A stretch of 64,000 nt of DNA from Desulfofarcimen acetoxidans DSM 771 (GTDB taxonomy: Bacteria; Bacillota; Desulfotomaculia; Desulfotomaculales; Desulfofarciminaceae): assembly GCF_000024205.1 (NCBI RefSeq), contig NC_013216.1, positions 2,356,001 to 2,420,000 of the forward strand, in the 5' to 3' direction. The translations under genes and the position numbers were made by a program. This document shows positions 26,032 to 35,884 of the stretch, one piece after another; position 1 is the stretch's first letter, and every line of letters begins with the position of its first letter. The notes beneath the pieces are model-generated. The model made no database searches. It was not told the origin of the DNA and saw only the letters and a list, made by a program, of their open reading frames with translations.

Positions 26032-26652
26032 GTGACCAAGTACCGAGAAATCCTTAGGCTTCATAGCTTGGGATTTAGTCAGCAGAACATTGCTTACAGT
26101 AGCAGTGTTTCAAAGAAAACGGTCAACCGGGTCATCAATAGAGCAAAGGAATTAAATATTTCCTGGCCATTAGATGACAATCAAACTGACGCTGTATTAG
26201 AAGGAATCCTGTTCCACAAGACAAGGCAGGAAAACGTCAAAAAACGTATGCCTGACCTGAACTATATCCGCAAAGAGCTGCTCAAAAACGGAGTCAGCAA
26301 AAAGCTCCTATGGACGGAATACATGGAAGATTGCCGCCTTAACGGTGAGGAGCCGCTCATGTATTCCCAGTTCTGCTATTACATTCAGCAGGATGAGCAG
26401 AAACGCCGTGCAACCATGCATATTGGGCGTAAACCGGGTGAACAGGTGGAGGTAGATTGGGCAGGCGACCCTGCACACATCATAGATCCTGATACTGGTG
26501 AAATTATTGATGTCCATTTGTTTGTCGGGGTTATTACCTATAGCCAATATGCTTATGTGGAAGCCTTCATTAATGAAAAACAGCAGGCCTTTATAACCGC
26601 CCATGTTCACATGTATGAGTATTTTGGCGGCGTAGCCAAAATACTTGTATCC
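26032..26652 (+). pseudogene. istA: IstA transposase, N-terminal part
   Basis: About 207 residues: HTH (KYREILRLHSLGFSQQNIAY, then SVSKKTVNRVINRAKEL) and the first part of the DDE core (GEQVEVDWAGDPAHIIDPDT, first Asp, then FVGVITYSQYAYVEAF and ILVSD). It is cut at the RIT left end, after which a chimeric tail of some 17 codons is read before a stop at 26703. GTG 26032 follows AAGGGGGTC. It continues at 31064. Confidence 0.85.
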
Positions 26653-26740
26653 GATTATGCCGCAGAAATGATTATCGGCGACGCATACAGAAAAGCCACA
26701 TGATGACGGCTTCATATTTTAAAAGTGCGGAATAATTTTT
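26653..26740 (+). repeat. RIT 1 inverted repeat, left
   Basis: 88 bp, complementary to 30951-31038 except at two positions. Inside it, ATTATGCCGCA near one end and TGCGGAATAAT near the other are themselves nearly inverted copies, suggesting paired recombinase sites. Confidence 0.9.
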
Positions 26741-26790
26741 CACATTCTGGACAGACTTAATGCTGAAATGCTACGAACGGATGTGAAAAC

Positions 26791-28044
26791 ATGCCTCGAT
26801 TAACTGATTTTATAAATCTTTCGAATGAATTAAAACGGGTTCCAATCTCGGAACTGATTGTGAAGGCAAAGTCGCTGGTAAAAGCAAAGAGATACTCGCA
26901 GAGTACAATATGGCACTACAATGAAAGGTTCAATGATCTCCAACATAGCTCGGCCCTATTTAACACAGAAAAACTCTCGGAAAAATTTATTGCTCAGTAT
27001 ATTGAAGAAGGAATGCAAAAGAGTCCTAAACTTGCTCGTAGTAGTGTCCAAAGAAAAGCGCTTCTTAACTTGATCGCGGCAGCCGTCAACACTACTCCTG
27101 TTTTCACTAACGAAAAAGATGCTGATAAAATCCAAATCAAGTCTCTTCGAGAAAATCTAAATACCTATAATCAGTATCTCAGAGAACAAGAAAAAAGAAA
27201 GGAAACGATAAAATCATATCTTCAGGTAGCGACAAAATTTCTACTTTATCTGGATAAAAATAAAAAGAGCAATTTCTCTAAAGTCACGGCAATTGATATC
27301 CGGGAATTCATTACTGATTTAGGCGCCAAATGGTCGCCAAGAAGCATGCGGATTGTACCGTCACAACTCAAAACCTACCTGAAATTTGCGGGATTCCCTG
27401 TGAACGCCATACTTTTCTCGAGCTTTCGCGCCCCCCGCAAGAGCAAACCAGTCCGTGCTATGAGTTTTGAAAATGTAGAAGCTCTTTGGAAATATATTGA
27501 GGGCGATGATGGGGATTTAAGATCAAAAGCGATAGTGACAATACTGCTTGCGACAGGCATGAGGCCGGTTGACATTACCGAACTCAAACTTGATGATATT
27601 AACTGGAACAATGACAACATCGGCTTTATTCAAAGCAAAACAGGCGAAGGCATGAATATTGAACTCTTTCCTGTGATGGGTTCAGCGATTATCAGATATA
27701 TGACCGAAGAACGCCCTAAAGGAACAGGAGCGAAATTTATTTTTCTTACAAAAAAGGCTCCATACCGCGGACTCACTCCATCCGTTTGTAATTGCATTTT
27801 AAAAGTTGCCTTAGAAAAAATCGGCGTCACTTTTGTCGCGGACGGACTTCATTGTCCGAGAGCAGTAAGGCGCAGTTTAGTATCACGAATGATTGCAAAA
27901 GGTGTCCCTGTACAAAATGCCGCTGCGGCTATCGGGCATGTCGATGAAAAATCTGTTGATTTGTATACTGAACTGGATGTGAAAAAGATGAGATCTATCT
28001 GTCTGCCTATACCGAATCCTATGAAAGAATGGTTGTCAACCTAA
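26791..28044 (+). CDS. RIT 1 tyrosine recombinase, first gene
   Basis: 417 residues. N-terminal SAM-like core-binding region (about 110-210: YNQYLREQEKRKETIKSYLQ). Catalytic region: Arg in LLATGMRPVDITEL (about 256), Lys in QSKTGEGMN, the HCPRAVRRSLVSRM segment supplying His/Arg, His in AAIGHVDEKSVD and Tyr in DLYTELD (about 390). It makes a complete active site plausible. The stop TAA overlaps the next start as TAATG. The ribosome site in front of ATG 26791 is weak. Confidence 0.85.
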   Translation: MPRLTDFINLSNELKRVPISELIVKAKSLVKAKRYSQSTIWHYNERFNDLQHSSALFNTEKLSEKFIAQYIEEGMQKSPKLARSSVQRKALLNLIAAAVNTTPVFTNEKDADKIQIKSLRENLNTYNQYLREQEKRKETIKSYLQVATKFLLYLDKNKKSNFSKVTAIDIREFITDLGAKWSPRSMRIVPSQLKTYLKFAGFPVNAILFSSFRAPRKSKPVRAMSFENVEALWKYIEGDDGDLRSKAIVTILLATGMRPVDITELKLDDINWNNDNIGFIQSKTGEGMNIELFPVMGSAIIRYMTEERPKGTGAKFIFLTKKAPYRGLTPSVCNCILKVALEKIGVTFVADGLHCPRAVRRSLVSRMIAKGVPVQNAAAAIGHVDEKSVDLYTELDVKKMRSICLPIPNPMKEWLST

Positions 28045-29909
28045 TGGCTTATAAAAAACAACAAGATAGGCTTCTCAGCCCCTTAACTAAAGAAATCGAG
28101 GAATTTATTGACTTCAAGCAACAATCAGGCTCCCTGTATACAAGTTCTGAGTTTGCGCTAAAAGCCTTTAATAGATTTTGTGCCGCGGTGGAAAACCAAG
28201 CCTTGACTCCTCAACAATTAGCTGAGGCCTGGGTAAAGTCAGGTGATGATAAACCAAAATATGATGGTGGTTGCTGTGTCAGGCAACTCGGGCAGTACCT
28301 TACCGCGCAGGGGCACCCCAAAGCATTTACTGTACTCAGCGCTAAAGGAAACACCCCTAGGCTGCTTGGTATAAATTCTGGTCCTTTTGTCAGGGAAATC
28401 AAGGAGTTTGTTGATCAAAAAAGATCAGCGGGTCGAAAATATATTTCCGAGGGGTACTGTCTAAAAGCCTTCGATAAATTTTGCGCTATGAAGGAGAATG
28501 AATTTTTGACTCCCCAGCAGTTGGCAGACGCCTGGTGCGGGAAGGTTAGAGAAAAAAACACCGCTAATATTGGGATGATTAGAGAGTTAGGCATGTACCT
28601 CACCATGCAGGGTAGTACGAAATCTTTTGTGGTTCCTTATGCGAATGGAGATATGCCAAAACCGCCATTTACCGGGTACACAGGTTCGTTTGCGGAAGAA
28701 ATCGTATCGTTTCTTAAAACGAAAAGATCTGCCGGTTTGAAGTACAGACATGAGGAGTTTCGCCTAAAGGACTTCGATAAATTTTGTAATGAGCAATCTA
28801 ATTTGAAATTGTCTCTGCGGCAACTGGCTGACGCGTTTATACATTTCCAAGAGGAACGCGGCTATTCCAAGAGCAGAAGAAGTACCTCCGTTATTAAAGC
28901 ATTCGGTAACTATCTTACTAATAATGGTTGTTCAAACGCTTTTACTATCATTGATAAAAATTTCGTCGCTGGCCCATATGCGGAAGAGATATCGGCTTTT
29001 GTCGCCTTCAAAAAATCTTGTGGATTTAAGTATCTCAATTCCGGTTACCATCTGAGGTCTTTCGATGTGTTTTGCGCCTCGAAAGAAAACGAATCTCTGA
29101 CCCCTCAACAATTGGCTGATAAATGGGTTCTAAAAAGAGACAATGAACATCCGAATACACGTGCTGGCCGGGTAGACCCAGTCAGAGTTTTCGGCAAATA
29201 TCTTACAAGCATTGGACATGCCAAAGCTTTTACGATTGCGGTTGATGCCGCGCAAAGGAGGTCTCCTAAGCCTCCATATCTATTTTCAGAAGACGATATT
29301 GATATATTCTTTGGCGCATGCGCTGAATTGAAGCCGGATGAAAAAGAACCATCCATGCACATCGTTCTTACGGCGGCGTTTTTATTTATGCACTGTATGG
29401 GTGTCAGGACATGTGAATTAAAAATATTGATGGAGAATGTGAATCTTGAAACCGGCGAAGTCATCATTATTGACGCCAAGACCGGTGAACGGTCTGTGTA
29501 TATGAGCGAGGAGTTATCTGAATTTCTTTTCAAATACAATTTAGTGATCGAAAAGATTTTTCCGCGTCACAAGTACCTATTTCCCGCATCCGTAAGCCGA
29601 TCCCGTAACGACTTTGCCAAACACTTCAGGGAAATATGGACGTCCAATGTCCCCGCCGTGGAGCATGGGGGACCCAGGTTATACGATTTTCGTCACCATC
29701 TTCTATATCGAAATGTTGAATTGTGTATGCGAAACGGTGATGATGTGAATGTCCTGCGGCCATATTTAATGAGACATATGGGGCATAAGTTGCCGGAGAG
29801 TTTCCAATATTACTTCCATCTATCACCACCAATTCGAAAAGAGGTATCCCAGATCAAAAAGAGCTTGGACTGGATGATACCTGACGTTCCGGAGGTTCCA
29901 TATGAGTAA
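28044..29909 (+). CDS. RIT 1 tyrosine recombinase, second gene, four repeated domains
   Basis: 621 residues from ATG 28044, coupled by TAATG (the frame opens at 28029). About 400 residues consist of four tandem ~100-residue repeats, each with the pattern FxxEIxxFxxxKxSxGxKY, LKAFDxFCxxxExxxLTPQQLAdxW and YLTxxGxxKAFT (starting near residues 15, 115, 215 and 310). The C-terminal catalytic domain has MGVRTCELK (Arg), DAKTGE (Lys), LYDFRHHLLYRN (Arg with Tyr where His is usual), MRHMGHKLPES and the Tyr region SFQYYFHL. The repeats resemble multiplied core-binding domains. Confidence 0.85.
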   Translation: MAYKKQQDRLLSPLTKEIEEFIDFKQQSGSLYTSSEFALKAFNRFCAAVENQALTPQQLAEAWVKSGDDKPKYDGGCCVRQLGQYLTAQGHPKAFTVLSAKGNTPRLLGINSGPFVREIKEFVDQKRSAGRKYISEGYCLKAFDKFCAMKENEFLTPQQLADAWCGKVREKNTANIGMIRELGMYLTMQGSTKSFVVPYANGDMPKPPFTGYTGSFAEEIVSFLKTKRSAGLKYRHEEFRLKDFDKFCNEQSNLKLSLRQLADAFIHFQEERGYSKSRRSTSVIKAFGNYLTNNGCSNAFTIIDKNFVAGPYAEEISAFVAFKKSCGFKYLNSGYHLRSFDVFCASKENESLTPQQLADKWVLKRDNEHPNTRAGRVDPVRVFGKYLTSIGHAKAFTIAVDAAQRRSPKPPYLFSEDDIDIFFGACAELKPDEKEPSMHIVLTAAFLFMHCMGVRTCELKILMENVNLETGEVIIIDAKTGERSVYMSEELSEFLFKYNLVIEKIFPRHKYLFPASVSRSRNDFAKHFREIWTSNVPAVEHGGPRLYDFRHHLLYRNVELCMRNGDDVNVLRPYLMRHMGHKLPESFQYYFHLSPPIRKEVSQIKKSLDWMIPDVPEVPYE

Positions 29910-30951
29910 AAGAAAACAAGACGCTGACGTAAATGAGTTCTGGTCATTAGCCCGATCATTTCTTAAAGTGTATTTACCAAATGCGCGAGAAGTCTCCCAG
30001 AATACTGTAAAAGCCTACAAACAGGCACTGGAGACTTTAATCAAATATCTTGAGGATTCTGGATTTACCAGAGACACTATCACGATTGGAACGTTTACGC
30101 CCGCGTGTATTGAAGGTTTTATGGTTTGGATGTCTAAAGAACAAAATTGCAAACCGCGAACCTGTAACTTAAGGCTTTCGGCGATTAAAACATTTCTTCG
30201 ATATTGTGGTCATCATGTAATCACCAATGAATCGATCAGCCGCGAAGTACTTGAGCTTCCGATGAAAAAGGTTCGAAAAGAAAAGATTGAATACATGTCC
30301 AATGGAGCTACGGCTGCTATTATGAATGCTCCAGACAACAGGAGACTTATAGGCAGACGAAACAAAGCTATGCTATCACTGCTCTATGATAGCGCCGCCA
30401 GAGTTCAGGAACTCGTAGATATCAAGGTGGACGATCTGTATTTAAATGAGAAAGCCAGCGCGGACGGTGAGTCATTTGTTACTCTACGCGGAAAAGGCGA
30501 TAAGTTGCGGAACGTCAATTTGTCGCCCAAGACTGCTAAACTCATTCAATCATACTTGAATGAGTTTCACCCCAGGGAGAATCGCGGCGCGCCGCTGTTT
30601 TATACAAAGAGGGCCGGTTCGCTGTGGCCACTGTCTGTAGACTCTGTTAGCAGAATTTTAAAGGAAAACGCGGATAAAGCTCGTTTGTGCGTTCCAGACA
30701 TTCCGGAAAGAATTCATTGTCACTTGTTAAGGAAGAGCCGGGCTATGCACTTATATATAGCAGGTGTACCTTTGCCTGTGATCATGGAATTACTTGGACA
30801 CGCAAGCATGAATACCACATCCGGCTTCTATGCTTTTGTCACATGGGAAATGGTGAGCGAAGCGATGAAAAAGGCAAATGAAGGTCACTTGGAAGGTGAA
30901 ATGTTGTGGAAGGAACCTAATGTCCGAAAACAATTGTATACTTTGGATTAA
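29902..30951 (+). CDS. RIT 1 tyrosine recombinase, third gene
   Basis: 349-residue XerC-like recombinase. Core-binding domain near 10-115, catalytic part with YDSAARVQELVDI (Arg), LRGKGDKLRNV (Lys), HCHLLRKSRAMHLY (His, Arg), ELLGHASMNTTSGFYAF (His, Tyr). All active-site residues are present. It overlaps the second gene by 8 bp, and its stop codon touches the right inverted repeat. Confidence 0.9.
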   Translation: MSKRKQDADVNEFWSLARSFLKVYLPNAREVSQNTVKAYKQALETLIKYLEDSGFTRDTITIGTFTPACIEGFMVWMSKEQNCKPRTCNLRLSAIKTFLRYCGHHVITNESISREVLELPMKKVRKEKIEYMSNGATAAIMNAPDNRRLIGRRNKAMLSLLYDSAARVQELVDIKVDDLYLNEKASADGESFVTLRGKGDKLRNVNLSPKTAKLIQSYLNEFHPRENRGAPLFYTKRAGSLWPLSVDSVSRILKENADKARLCVPDIPERIHCHLLRKSRAMHLYIAGVPLPVIMELLGHASMNTTSGFYAFVTWEMVSEAMKKANEGHLEGEMLWKEPNVRKQLYTLD

Positions 30952-31038
30952 AAAATTATTCCGCACTTTTAAAATATGAAGCCGTCATCATGTGGCTTTT
31001 CTATATGCGTTGCCGATAATCATTTCTGCGGCATAATC
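30951..31038 (-). repeat. RIT 1 inverted repeat, right
   Basis: Complement of 26653-26740, 86 of 88 bases. It is followed by the one-sided palindrome 31041-31063. Confidence 0.9.
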
Positions 31039-31063
31039 AGGTTTATACCGAATTCTGTATAAC

Positions 31064-31993
31064 CCGGACAACTGCAAAACTGCCGTGATACATAAAGGTG
31101 GCTGGTACAATCAGCAGTTAAATGCCGTTTACCACGAGATGGCCGAACACTACGGTACTGCCATCATTCCTGCCAGGGTTAGAAAACCCAAAGATAAGCC
31201 AAACGTAGAGGGTTCTGTAGGCAATATATCCACATGGATTACCGCTGCGATGAGAAATGAACAGTTCTTTTCACTGTCTGAATTAAATCGCGCTATTCGG
31301 GAGAAGTTGGAGGCCTTCAACGCCCGGCCTTTCCAAAAGAAAGAGGGCAGCCGGTTAAGTCTCTTCCGCGACGAAGAACTGCCATTACTGGCGCCATTAC
31401 CTGCTACCCCTTATGAACTGGCCGAATGGAAAGAAGTCACCGTTCAGTTCAATTATCACATATCCGTCGGCGGAATGCTATACTCGGCCCCTTACGAATA
31501 TATAAAACGTAAGGTTAACGTCAGGATAACAGATAAAACAATTGAAATTTTCTATAACCAAAACCGCATAGCCTCCCATCGCCGTCTTTACGGACGCAAA
31601 GGGCAGTACAGCACCATAGTAGAACACATGCCGGAAGACCACCAGAAATATCTGGAATGGAACGGCGATCGTTTCCGCAAATGGGCTGAGCAAATTGGAA
31701 GCAATACGCATCAAGTAGTAGATGCCATACTTACCTCCAAACGTGTGGAACAGCAGACTTACAAAAGCTGTATGGGGCTTTTAAAGCTGGCTGACAAATA
31801 TTCAGTCGAGCGTCTGGAAGCCGCCTGCAATAAGGCACTTTCCTATACAGCCACCCCCAGTTATAAGAGTATTAAAACATCCTTACCACTGGGCAGGACA
31901 AGTCACCAAGTGAACCGGTTAAACCGGAAACCACACACAATAACTACGGCATTACAAGAGGTGCCGGCTATTACAGGAGGTAAACATCTATGA
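31064..31993 (+). pseudogene. istA: IstA transposase, C-terminal part
   Basis: Resumes at PDNCKTAVIHKGGWYNQQ (second Asp region of the DDE core) and continues through ARVRKPKDKPNVEGSVGN (catalytic Glu region) to the C-terminal beta-barrel segment (YSAPYEYIKRKVNVRI) and LKLADKYSVERLEAAC. Cut from its N-terminal part by the RIT element. Its stop overlaps the istB start (ATGA). Confidence 0.85.
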
Positions 31994-32766
31994 CAAACCA
32001 AAGTACTATTGATAAATTAATTGAAATGCGCTTGACCGCCATGTCCAACTCTTTCCGCAATCAATTGACTGATGCCAAAATGAAGGATGTTCCTTTTGAG
32101 GATCGGTTTGGCATGCTAGTGGACATAGAATACAGCAACCGAAAAAATAACCGTTTAAAACGACTGATCCGGAATGCTGATTTTGATCAGCCAGGTGCCA
32201 GTGTCATGGACATTGATTATACATCCGGACGCAAGCTAAACAAGCAGCTTATCGTCAGGCTGGCCACCTGTGAATATATCACAGAATACCGTAATATTTT
32301 CATTACCGGCGCCACAGGTAGCGGTAAAACATATATGGCCTGCGCTTTTGGTATGGAAGCCTGCAAACAGCATTATACGACAAGGTATGTAAGGCTCCCT
32401 GACCTTCTAATTGACCTTGAAATAGCAAGGAATGAAGGCACCTACAAAAAGGTCATGGCGAAATACGCTAATCCATTATTGCTGATTATAGATGAATGGT
32501 TACTGTTAAAACCAAATGAAAATGAGCGTAAAGACATCTTCGAATTATTACATCGCCGCAGGAAGAAATCCTCCACCATCTTCTGCTCACAATACAGATT
32601 AGATGGTTGGTATGAGCAGCTCGGTGGTAGCGATGGCCCGCTGGCGGATGCCATACTGGATCGTATCGTTCATGATGCATATAAAATCAATATCGAAAGC
32701 ATTGATCCGGCGAAAGACGTTTCCATGCGTGAGGTTTACGGTTTAGATAAAATGCTTAGTGAATAA
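31990..32766 (+). CDS. istB: IstB helper ATPase of IS21
   Basis: 258-residue AAA+ ATPase of the DnaC type that directs IS21 target capture. Walker A is GATGSGKTYMACAFG, Walker B LLLIIDEWLLL, and the sensor region STIFCSQYRLDGWYEQLGG. ATG 31990 overlaps the istA stop. Intact, but useless in cis while istA is split. Confidence 0.93.
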   Translation: MTNQSTIDKLIEMRLTAMSNSFRNQLTDAKMKDVPFEDRFGMLVDIEYSNRKNNRLKRLIRNADFDQPGASVMDIDYTSGRKLNKQLIVRLATCEYITEYRNIFITGATGSGKTYMACAFGMEACKQHYTTRYVRLPDLLIDLEIARNEGTYKKVMAKYANPLLLIIDEWLLLKPNENERKDIFELLHRRRKKSSTIFCSQYRLDGWYEQLGGSDGPLADAILDRIVHDAYKINIESIDPAKDVSMREVYGLDKMLSE

Positions 32767-33186
32767 GTAAGAACTAAAGGGCGGTGTGAAACATGACGAA
32801 TTAGAGCCACCCGCGCGAGGTTCCATGCCATTGGCGCGCAACGCAAGAACCAGAATCATTTAGCCGCCTCTTAGTCCTTGCGTTAGGCTGTGGACAGTGC
32901 CGCCCTGTGGACAACCCTTCGGGTTGACGCACAAGGCTTGGATAACGCTTCGCGTTATCCACACTGCCCACAGCCACTGCTACTTTAAAAAAACGACCAT
33001 AACAATAACTAAAACCAAAAAAACCAAGTTGGGTAGATAGTAGTAGCCCAGTATTCCCAAATAGGTAGTTAACGTCACACCGGAACTGTGACTCTACCGC
33101 ACAGAAATACTAATATCAACATTAATGGCGGTTTCCCAGTTCCGGACTGACGGTTTCCGTTATTCCGGAACTGCGGTTTCATCGCA
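32767..33186 (+). other. IS21 right-end region with hairpins
   Basis: GC-rich non-coding stretch with complementary blocks GGCTGTGGACAGTG (about 32889) and CACTGCCCACAGCC (about 32960), and GATAACGCTTCGCGTTATCC, a near-perfect short hairpin. The terminal repeats end near 33186. Confidence 0.5.
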
Positions 33187-33486
33187 ACGGTATATCCAGT
33201 TGTGCAAAAACTGTTTGATTCATACCGGGTAGAGGAACAGGCTTATAAGGGTTGCCTGTCCCTGTTAAAACTGGCAGACAAATACTCGCCTCAACTCCTG
33301 GAAAACGCATGCAGAATAGCACTTATCCGAATTCCCAATCCCCGGTATAAAAATATTAGACTAATACTCGAATCCGGTCAAGATAAAAAGGGGGATGGAA
33401 CTCTCCAATCTTATTCCTCATCATCCAATAAGTATGCCTGCGTAAGAGGTGCATCTTATTATAGAGGTGGAAGCCATGAAGAATGA
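33187..33486 (+). pseudogene. istA: IstA C-terminal fragment of a second IS21
   Basis: About 100 residues similar to the end of the first IstA: VVQKLFDSYRVEEQAYKGCL, then SLLKLADKYSPQLLENAC. It begins exactly where the first IS21 ends, so the rest was lost by insertion or deletion. Confidence 0.8.
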
Positions 33487-34222
33487 GACAACAAGGAAGC
33501 TGAAAAACATGCGTCTTCCGGCATTTGCGGAAGCTTATCAAAAGCAGGTTGAGAACGAGAAGGAATATCAGTCATTATCTTTTCATGAAAGGCTGGCGCT
33601 TTTAGCAGATGCAGAATTCGATTCCAGACATAACAATAATATCAGGCGTCTGATTAAGAATGCTAAATTCACAAATTCATCCGCTTTTCTTGGAAATATT
33701 GAGTATCTCCCAGACAGGCATCTGAACCGTGATCTTTTGGAAAGCCTGGCCGATAATGAATATATCCGTCAGCGCCTGAATGTCATCCTTATAGGAGCCA
33801 CTGGATGTGGCAAAACATATATTTCCAATGCACTTGGTGTCAACGCCTGCCACGCAGGTTATAAAACGAGATACATCCGCCTCCCCGAACTGTTCAGCGA
33901 ATTTGAAGCTGCAAGGGTTCAAGGGAAATATCAGCAGCTCATGAAGCAGTATCAGAAATATTCCCTGATGATTTTGGATGAATTTCTCCTGATTCCTGCA
34001 TCTGATACAGAACAGAGGGACTTGCTTGAACTGATGGAGTCCCGATGCAGACAATCGTCTACTATCATCTGTTCTCAGTTTATTACTGAAGGTTGGCATG
34101 AAAGACTGGGAGGTAGCGCCCTGGCCGACTCCATTCTTGATCGGGTTATACCATCAGCGTATACCATGATAATTGATGGGGATGTTTCCATGCGTCAGAG
34201 AAAGCGACGAATACCCGAATAA
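33476..34222 (+). CDS. istB: IstB helper ATPase of the second IS21
   Basis: 248 residues. Walker A GATGCGKTYISNALG, Walker B LMILDEFLLIP, sensor STIICSQFITEGWHERLGG. ATG 33476 overlaps the end of the istA fragment. Clearly diverged from the IstB at 31990-32766, so the two IS21 elements are different. It is complete but has no partner. Confidence 0.92.
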   Translation: MKNETTRKLKNMRLPAFAEAYQKQVENEKEYQSLSFHERLALLADAEFDSRHNNNIRRLIKNAKFTNSSAFLGNIEYLPDRHLNRDLLESLADNEYIRQRLNVILIGATGCGKTYISNALGVNACHAGYKTRYIRLPELFSEFEAARVQGKYQQLMKQYQKYSLMILDEFLLIPASDTEQRDLLELMESRCRQSSTIICSQFITEGWHERLGGSALADSILDRVIPSAYTMIIDGDVSMRQRKRRIPE

Positions 34223-34335
34223 TATGACCCAATTAAGGAGCCATCCAAAGGGTGGCTCCCACCATCAACTCAATGGTTCTATGTTACGGATTAGGTGGCT
34301 CTAATTCTGAAGATTTGGTGGCTCCGCCACCACGT
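34223..34335 (+). mobile_element. Right end of the second IS21
   Basis: Repeated GGTGGCTC motifs (about 34244, 34304 and 34318) with AGGAGCCATCC in the opposite sense near 34236. The stretch 34336-34605 shows nothing. Confidence 0.45.
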
Positions 34336-34610
34336 AATATTCAAGTATTAACTGTTATCATATTTAAACATAAATGGGATAACTTCAAATATCTCATAAG
34401 TTACCACTGTTACTAGAAAATTCTAATTTATAAGCTTATAGTGCATGATTTCCTATAACTATAGGTATTGACTGATTCACCATTTTTAACAATAGTATTG
34501 TCCCTTATTCCACTTGAGATATAATATAGCAAAAATATTGTCAGCATTTAGTGTATCAAACAAATGCAATATATTCAAGTAACTATTTAGTTTACCTATT
34601 CAAACACAAC

Positions 34611-34642
34611 AAAAGACATCTACCGGATAGTAGATGCCTTTT
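34611..34642 (-). terminator. Rho-independent terminator
   Basis: AAAAGACATCTAC (34611-34623) and GTAGATGCCTTTT (34630-34642) form the stem; it is downstream of the leftward nuclease gene ending at 34760. Confidence 0.75.
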
Positions 34643-34759
34643 ATTCTTCTAATTCATTTTAATATCTACAAAACTATAGCTGCTCAATTACCAAAAACCT
34701 TCTAAAGCCACTATTTACATTGGCCTCTTAAACCGATAAATACCAGTTCTACATATATT

Positions 34760-35704
34760 TTAAGAGCATTTTTCTTTCATACTAAGGGAATCAACATAAA
34801 TTCTTCCCATTGTCTGTGCCGCCTTGATTTTCATATCTAACATTTTTCTAAAAGTATACATTTCTTCTGTCACTAAAACAATATCTCCACCATCGACTAA
34901 AACTGTTTTTAATGCTTTACCATTTTGAAGTGCACTAACTGAGGCATCAGAAAATCCATTAACCGATATAAAAATACCTCTACCATACATCTTACCTTCA
35001 ACTTTATGTGCAAATTGATAAAGGTCATTTGATGCGCTTAATTTATCATTCCATTTGGCCTCAATAATATAATGTTCTCCATCATACTTAATAGATCCGT
35101 CTATCTGCTCTCCCACGATTTTAAAAGGTTCAGTAACTTCTAACTTTTCAAACAAACATAACTTTCTTAAAAAATCCTCAAAAAGGTATCCACGCTGCTG
35201 AAGATTAATGGCCTTACCAGCTTCATCCTTGCTACTAAAAAGTTTCAAAAATATATTTTTTAAATCATTAATCGTTGTATTAATCTCTTTAGATTTTTTC
35301 TCAAACTCTTCTCTTTTCTGCCTTTCCTGTTTGATTCGGCTATCTCTTATTTCCTGTAATTGTTTTAGATGGTTAATATTCCGTTTAGCAATGTTTCTAT
35401 TAAGTTTTTTGATTGTATCAAAATAATATGAATTAAAATAATCCCACTGAGTTAAAGACATTAACATAGACCTAAACTGACCTATACCACCATCATTTCG
35501 TGCCTCAAGCCTATCAAACATTGTATCAACAATGCTATTCCTAAACATTTTATCATATACACTCTCAGATAATAATTCTCTACCCGTACAACCGCTGTTT
35601 TTAAAGAAATCTATTATATCCTTCTTAGGCCAAAATATTGATAGTATACATTCTTTCATACAGTCCATTATATCTTTAGGAAAAGTTTTACCCATATGTA
35701 CCAA
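34760..35704 (-). CDS. Mrr-like PD-(D/E)XK nuclease
   Basis: 314 residues. The N-terminal ~100 residues are helical (KDIIDFFKNSGCTGRELLSE), a charged coiled coil follows (about 105-150), then a restriction-endonuclease domain: RGYLFEDFLRKLCLFE, EQIDGSIKYDGEHYIIEAKW (Asp, Glu-x-Lys), then KVEGKMYGRGIFISVNGFSD. It stands alone between mobile elements, like many Mrr-type modification-dependent or defence nucleases. Start is TTG 35704 or the ATG 9 bp downstream; GAGGTGA lies upstream of both. Confidence 0.7.
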   Translation of the reverse strand: MVHMGKTFPKDIMDCMKECILSIFWPKKDIIDFFKNSGCTGRELLSESVYDKMFRNSIVDTMFDRLEARNDGGIGQFRSMLMSLTQWDYFNSYYFDTIKKLNRNIAKRNINHLKQLQEIRDSRIKQERQKREEFEKKSKEINTTINDLKNIFLKLFSSKDEAGKAINLQQRGYLFEDFLRKLCLFEKLEVTEPFKIVGEQIDGSIKYDGEHYIIEAKWNDKLSASNDLYQFAHKVEGKMYGRGIFISVNGFSDASVSALQNGKALKTVLVDGGDIVLVTEEMYTFRKMLDMKIKAAQTMGRIYVDSLSMKEKCS

Positions 35705-35884
35705 ATCACCTCACCCTTTTCATCTTAATTACTATGGCAAATAAAGAATGATTGACTATTAAATTAGTAACTTACAAGAAGCACCTGCCCCTATTAGCAG
35801 ATGCCCTAAATTCATGATTACATTATTTTCTGAACTACAAATAGATCACATGGGTAAAATTAATTTATATAACCCAGGTTTCGC

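Larger units (their letters stand above)
26653..31063 (+). mobile_element. RIT element 1 (three tyrosine recombinases)
   Basis: Three overlapping tyrosine recombinase genes bracketed by 88-bp inverted repeats (26653-26740 and 30951-31038, two mismatches). A further 25 bp with an imperfect palindrome (GTTTATACCGAATTCTGTATAAC, 31041-31063) lies only on the third-gene side before istA resumes. Organisation fits the Recombinase-In-Trio class. No cargo gene is present. The istA split gives the borders within a few bases. Confidence 0.85.
25875..33186 (+). mobile_element. IS21-family element carrying a RIT element inside istA
   Basis: The left end (about 25875-25975) and right end (about 33120-33186) share repeated motifs GGAAACCGT, ATTCCGG and GAAACCGC in opposite orientation, as in IS21 multi-repeat ends. 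istA is split by the three-recombinase element at 26653-31063; istB follows in overlap. Right of it lies a second, truncated IS21. The outer limits are approximate. Confidence 0.75.

Noticed and set aside
26653-31063. Integron or Tn554-type transposon
   Set aside because: Three recombinases with long inverted repeats and no cargo fit RIT better; no attC sites or resistance genes are present.
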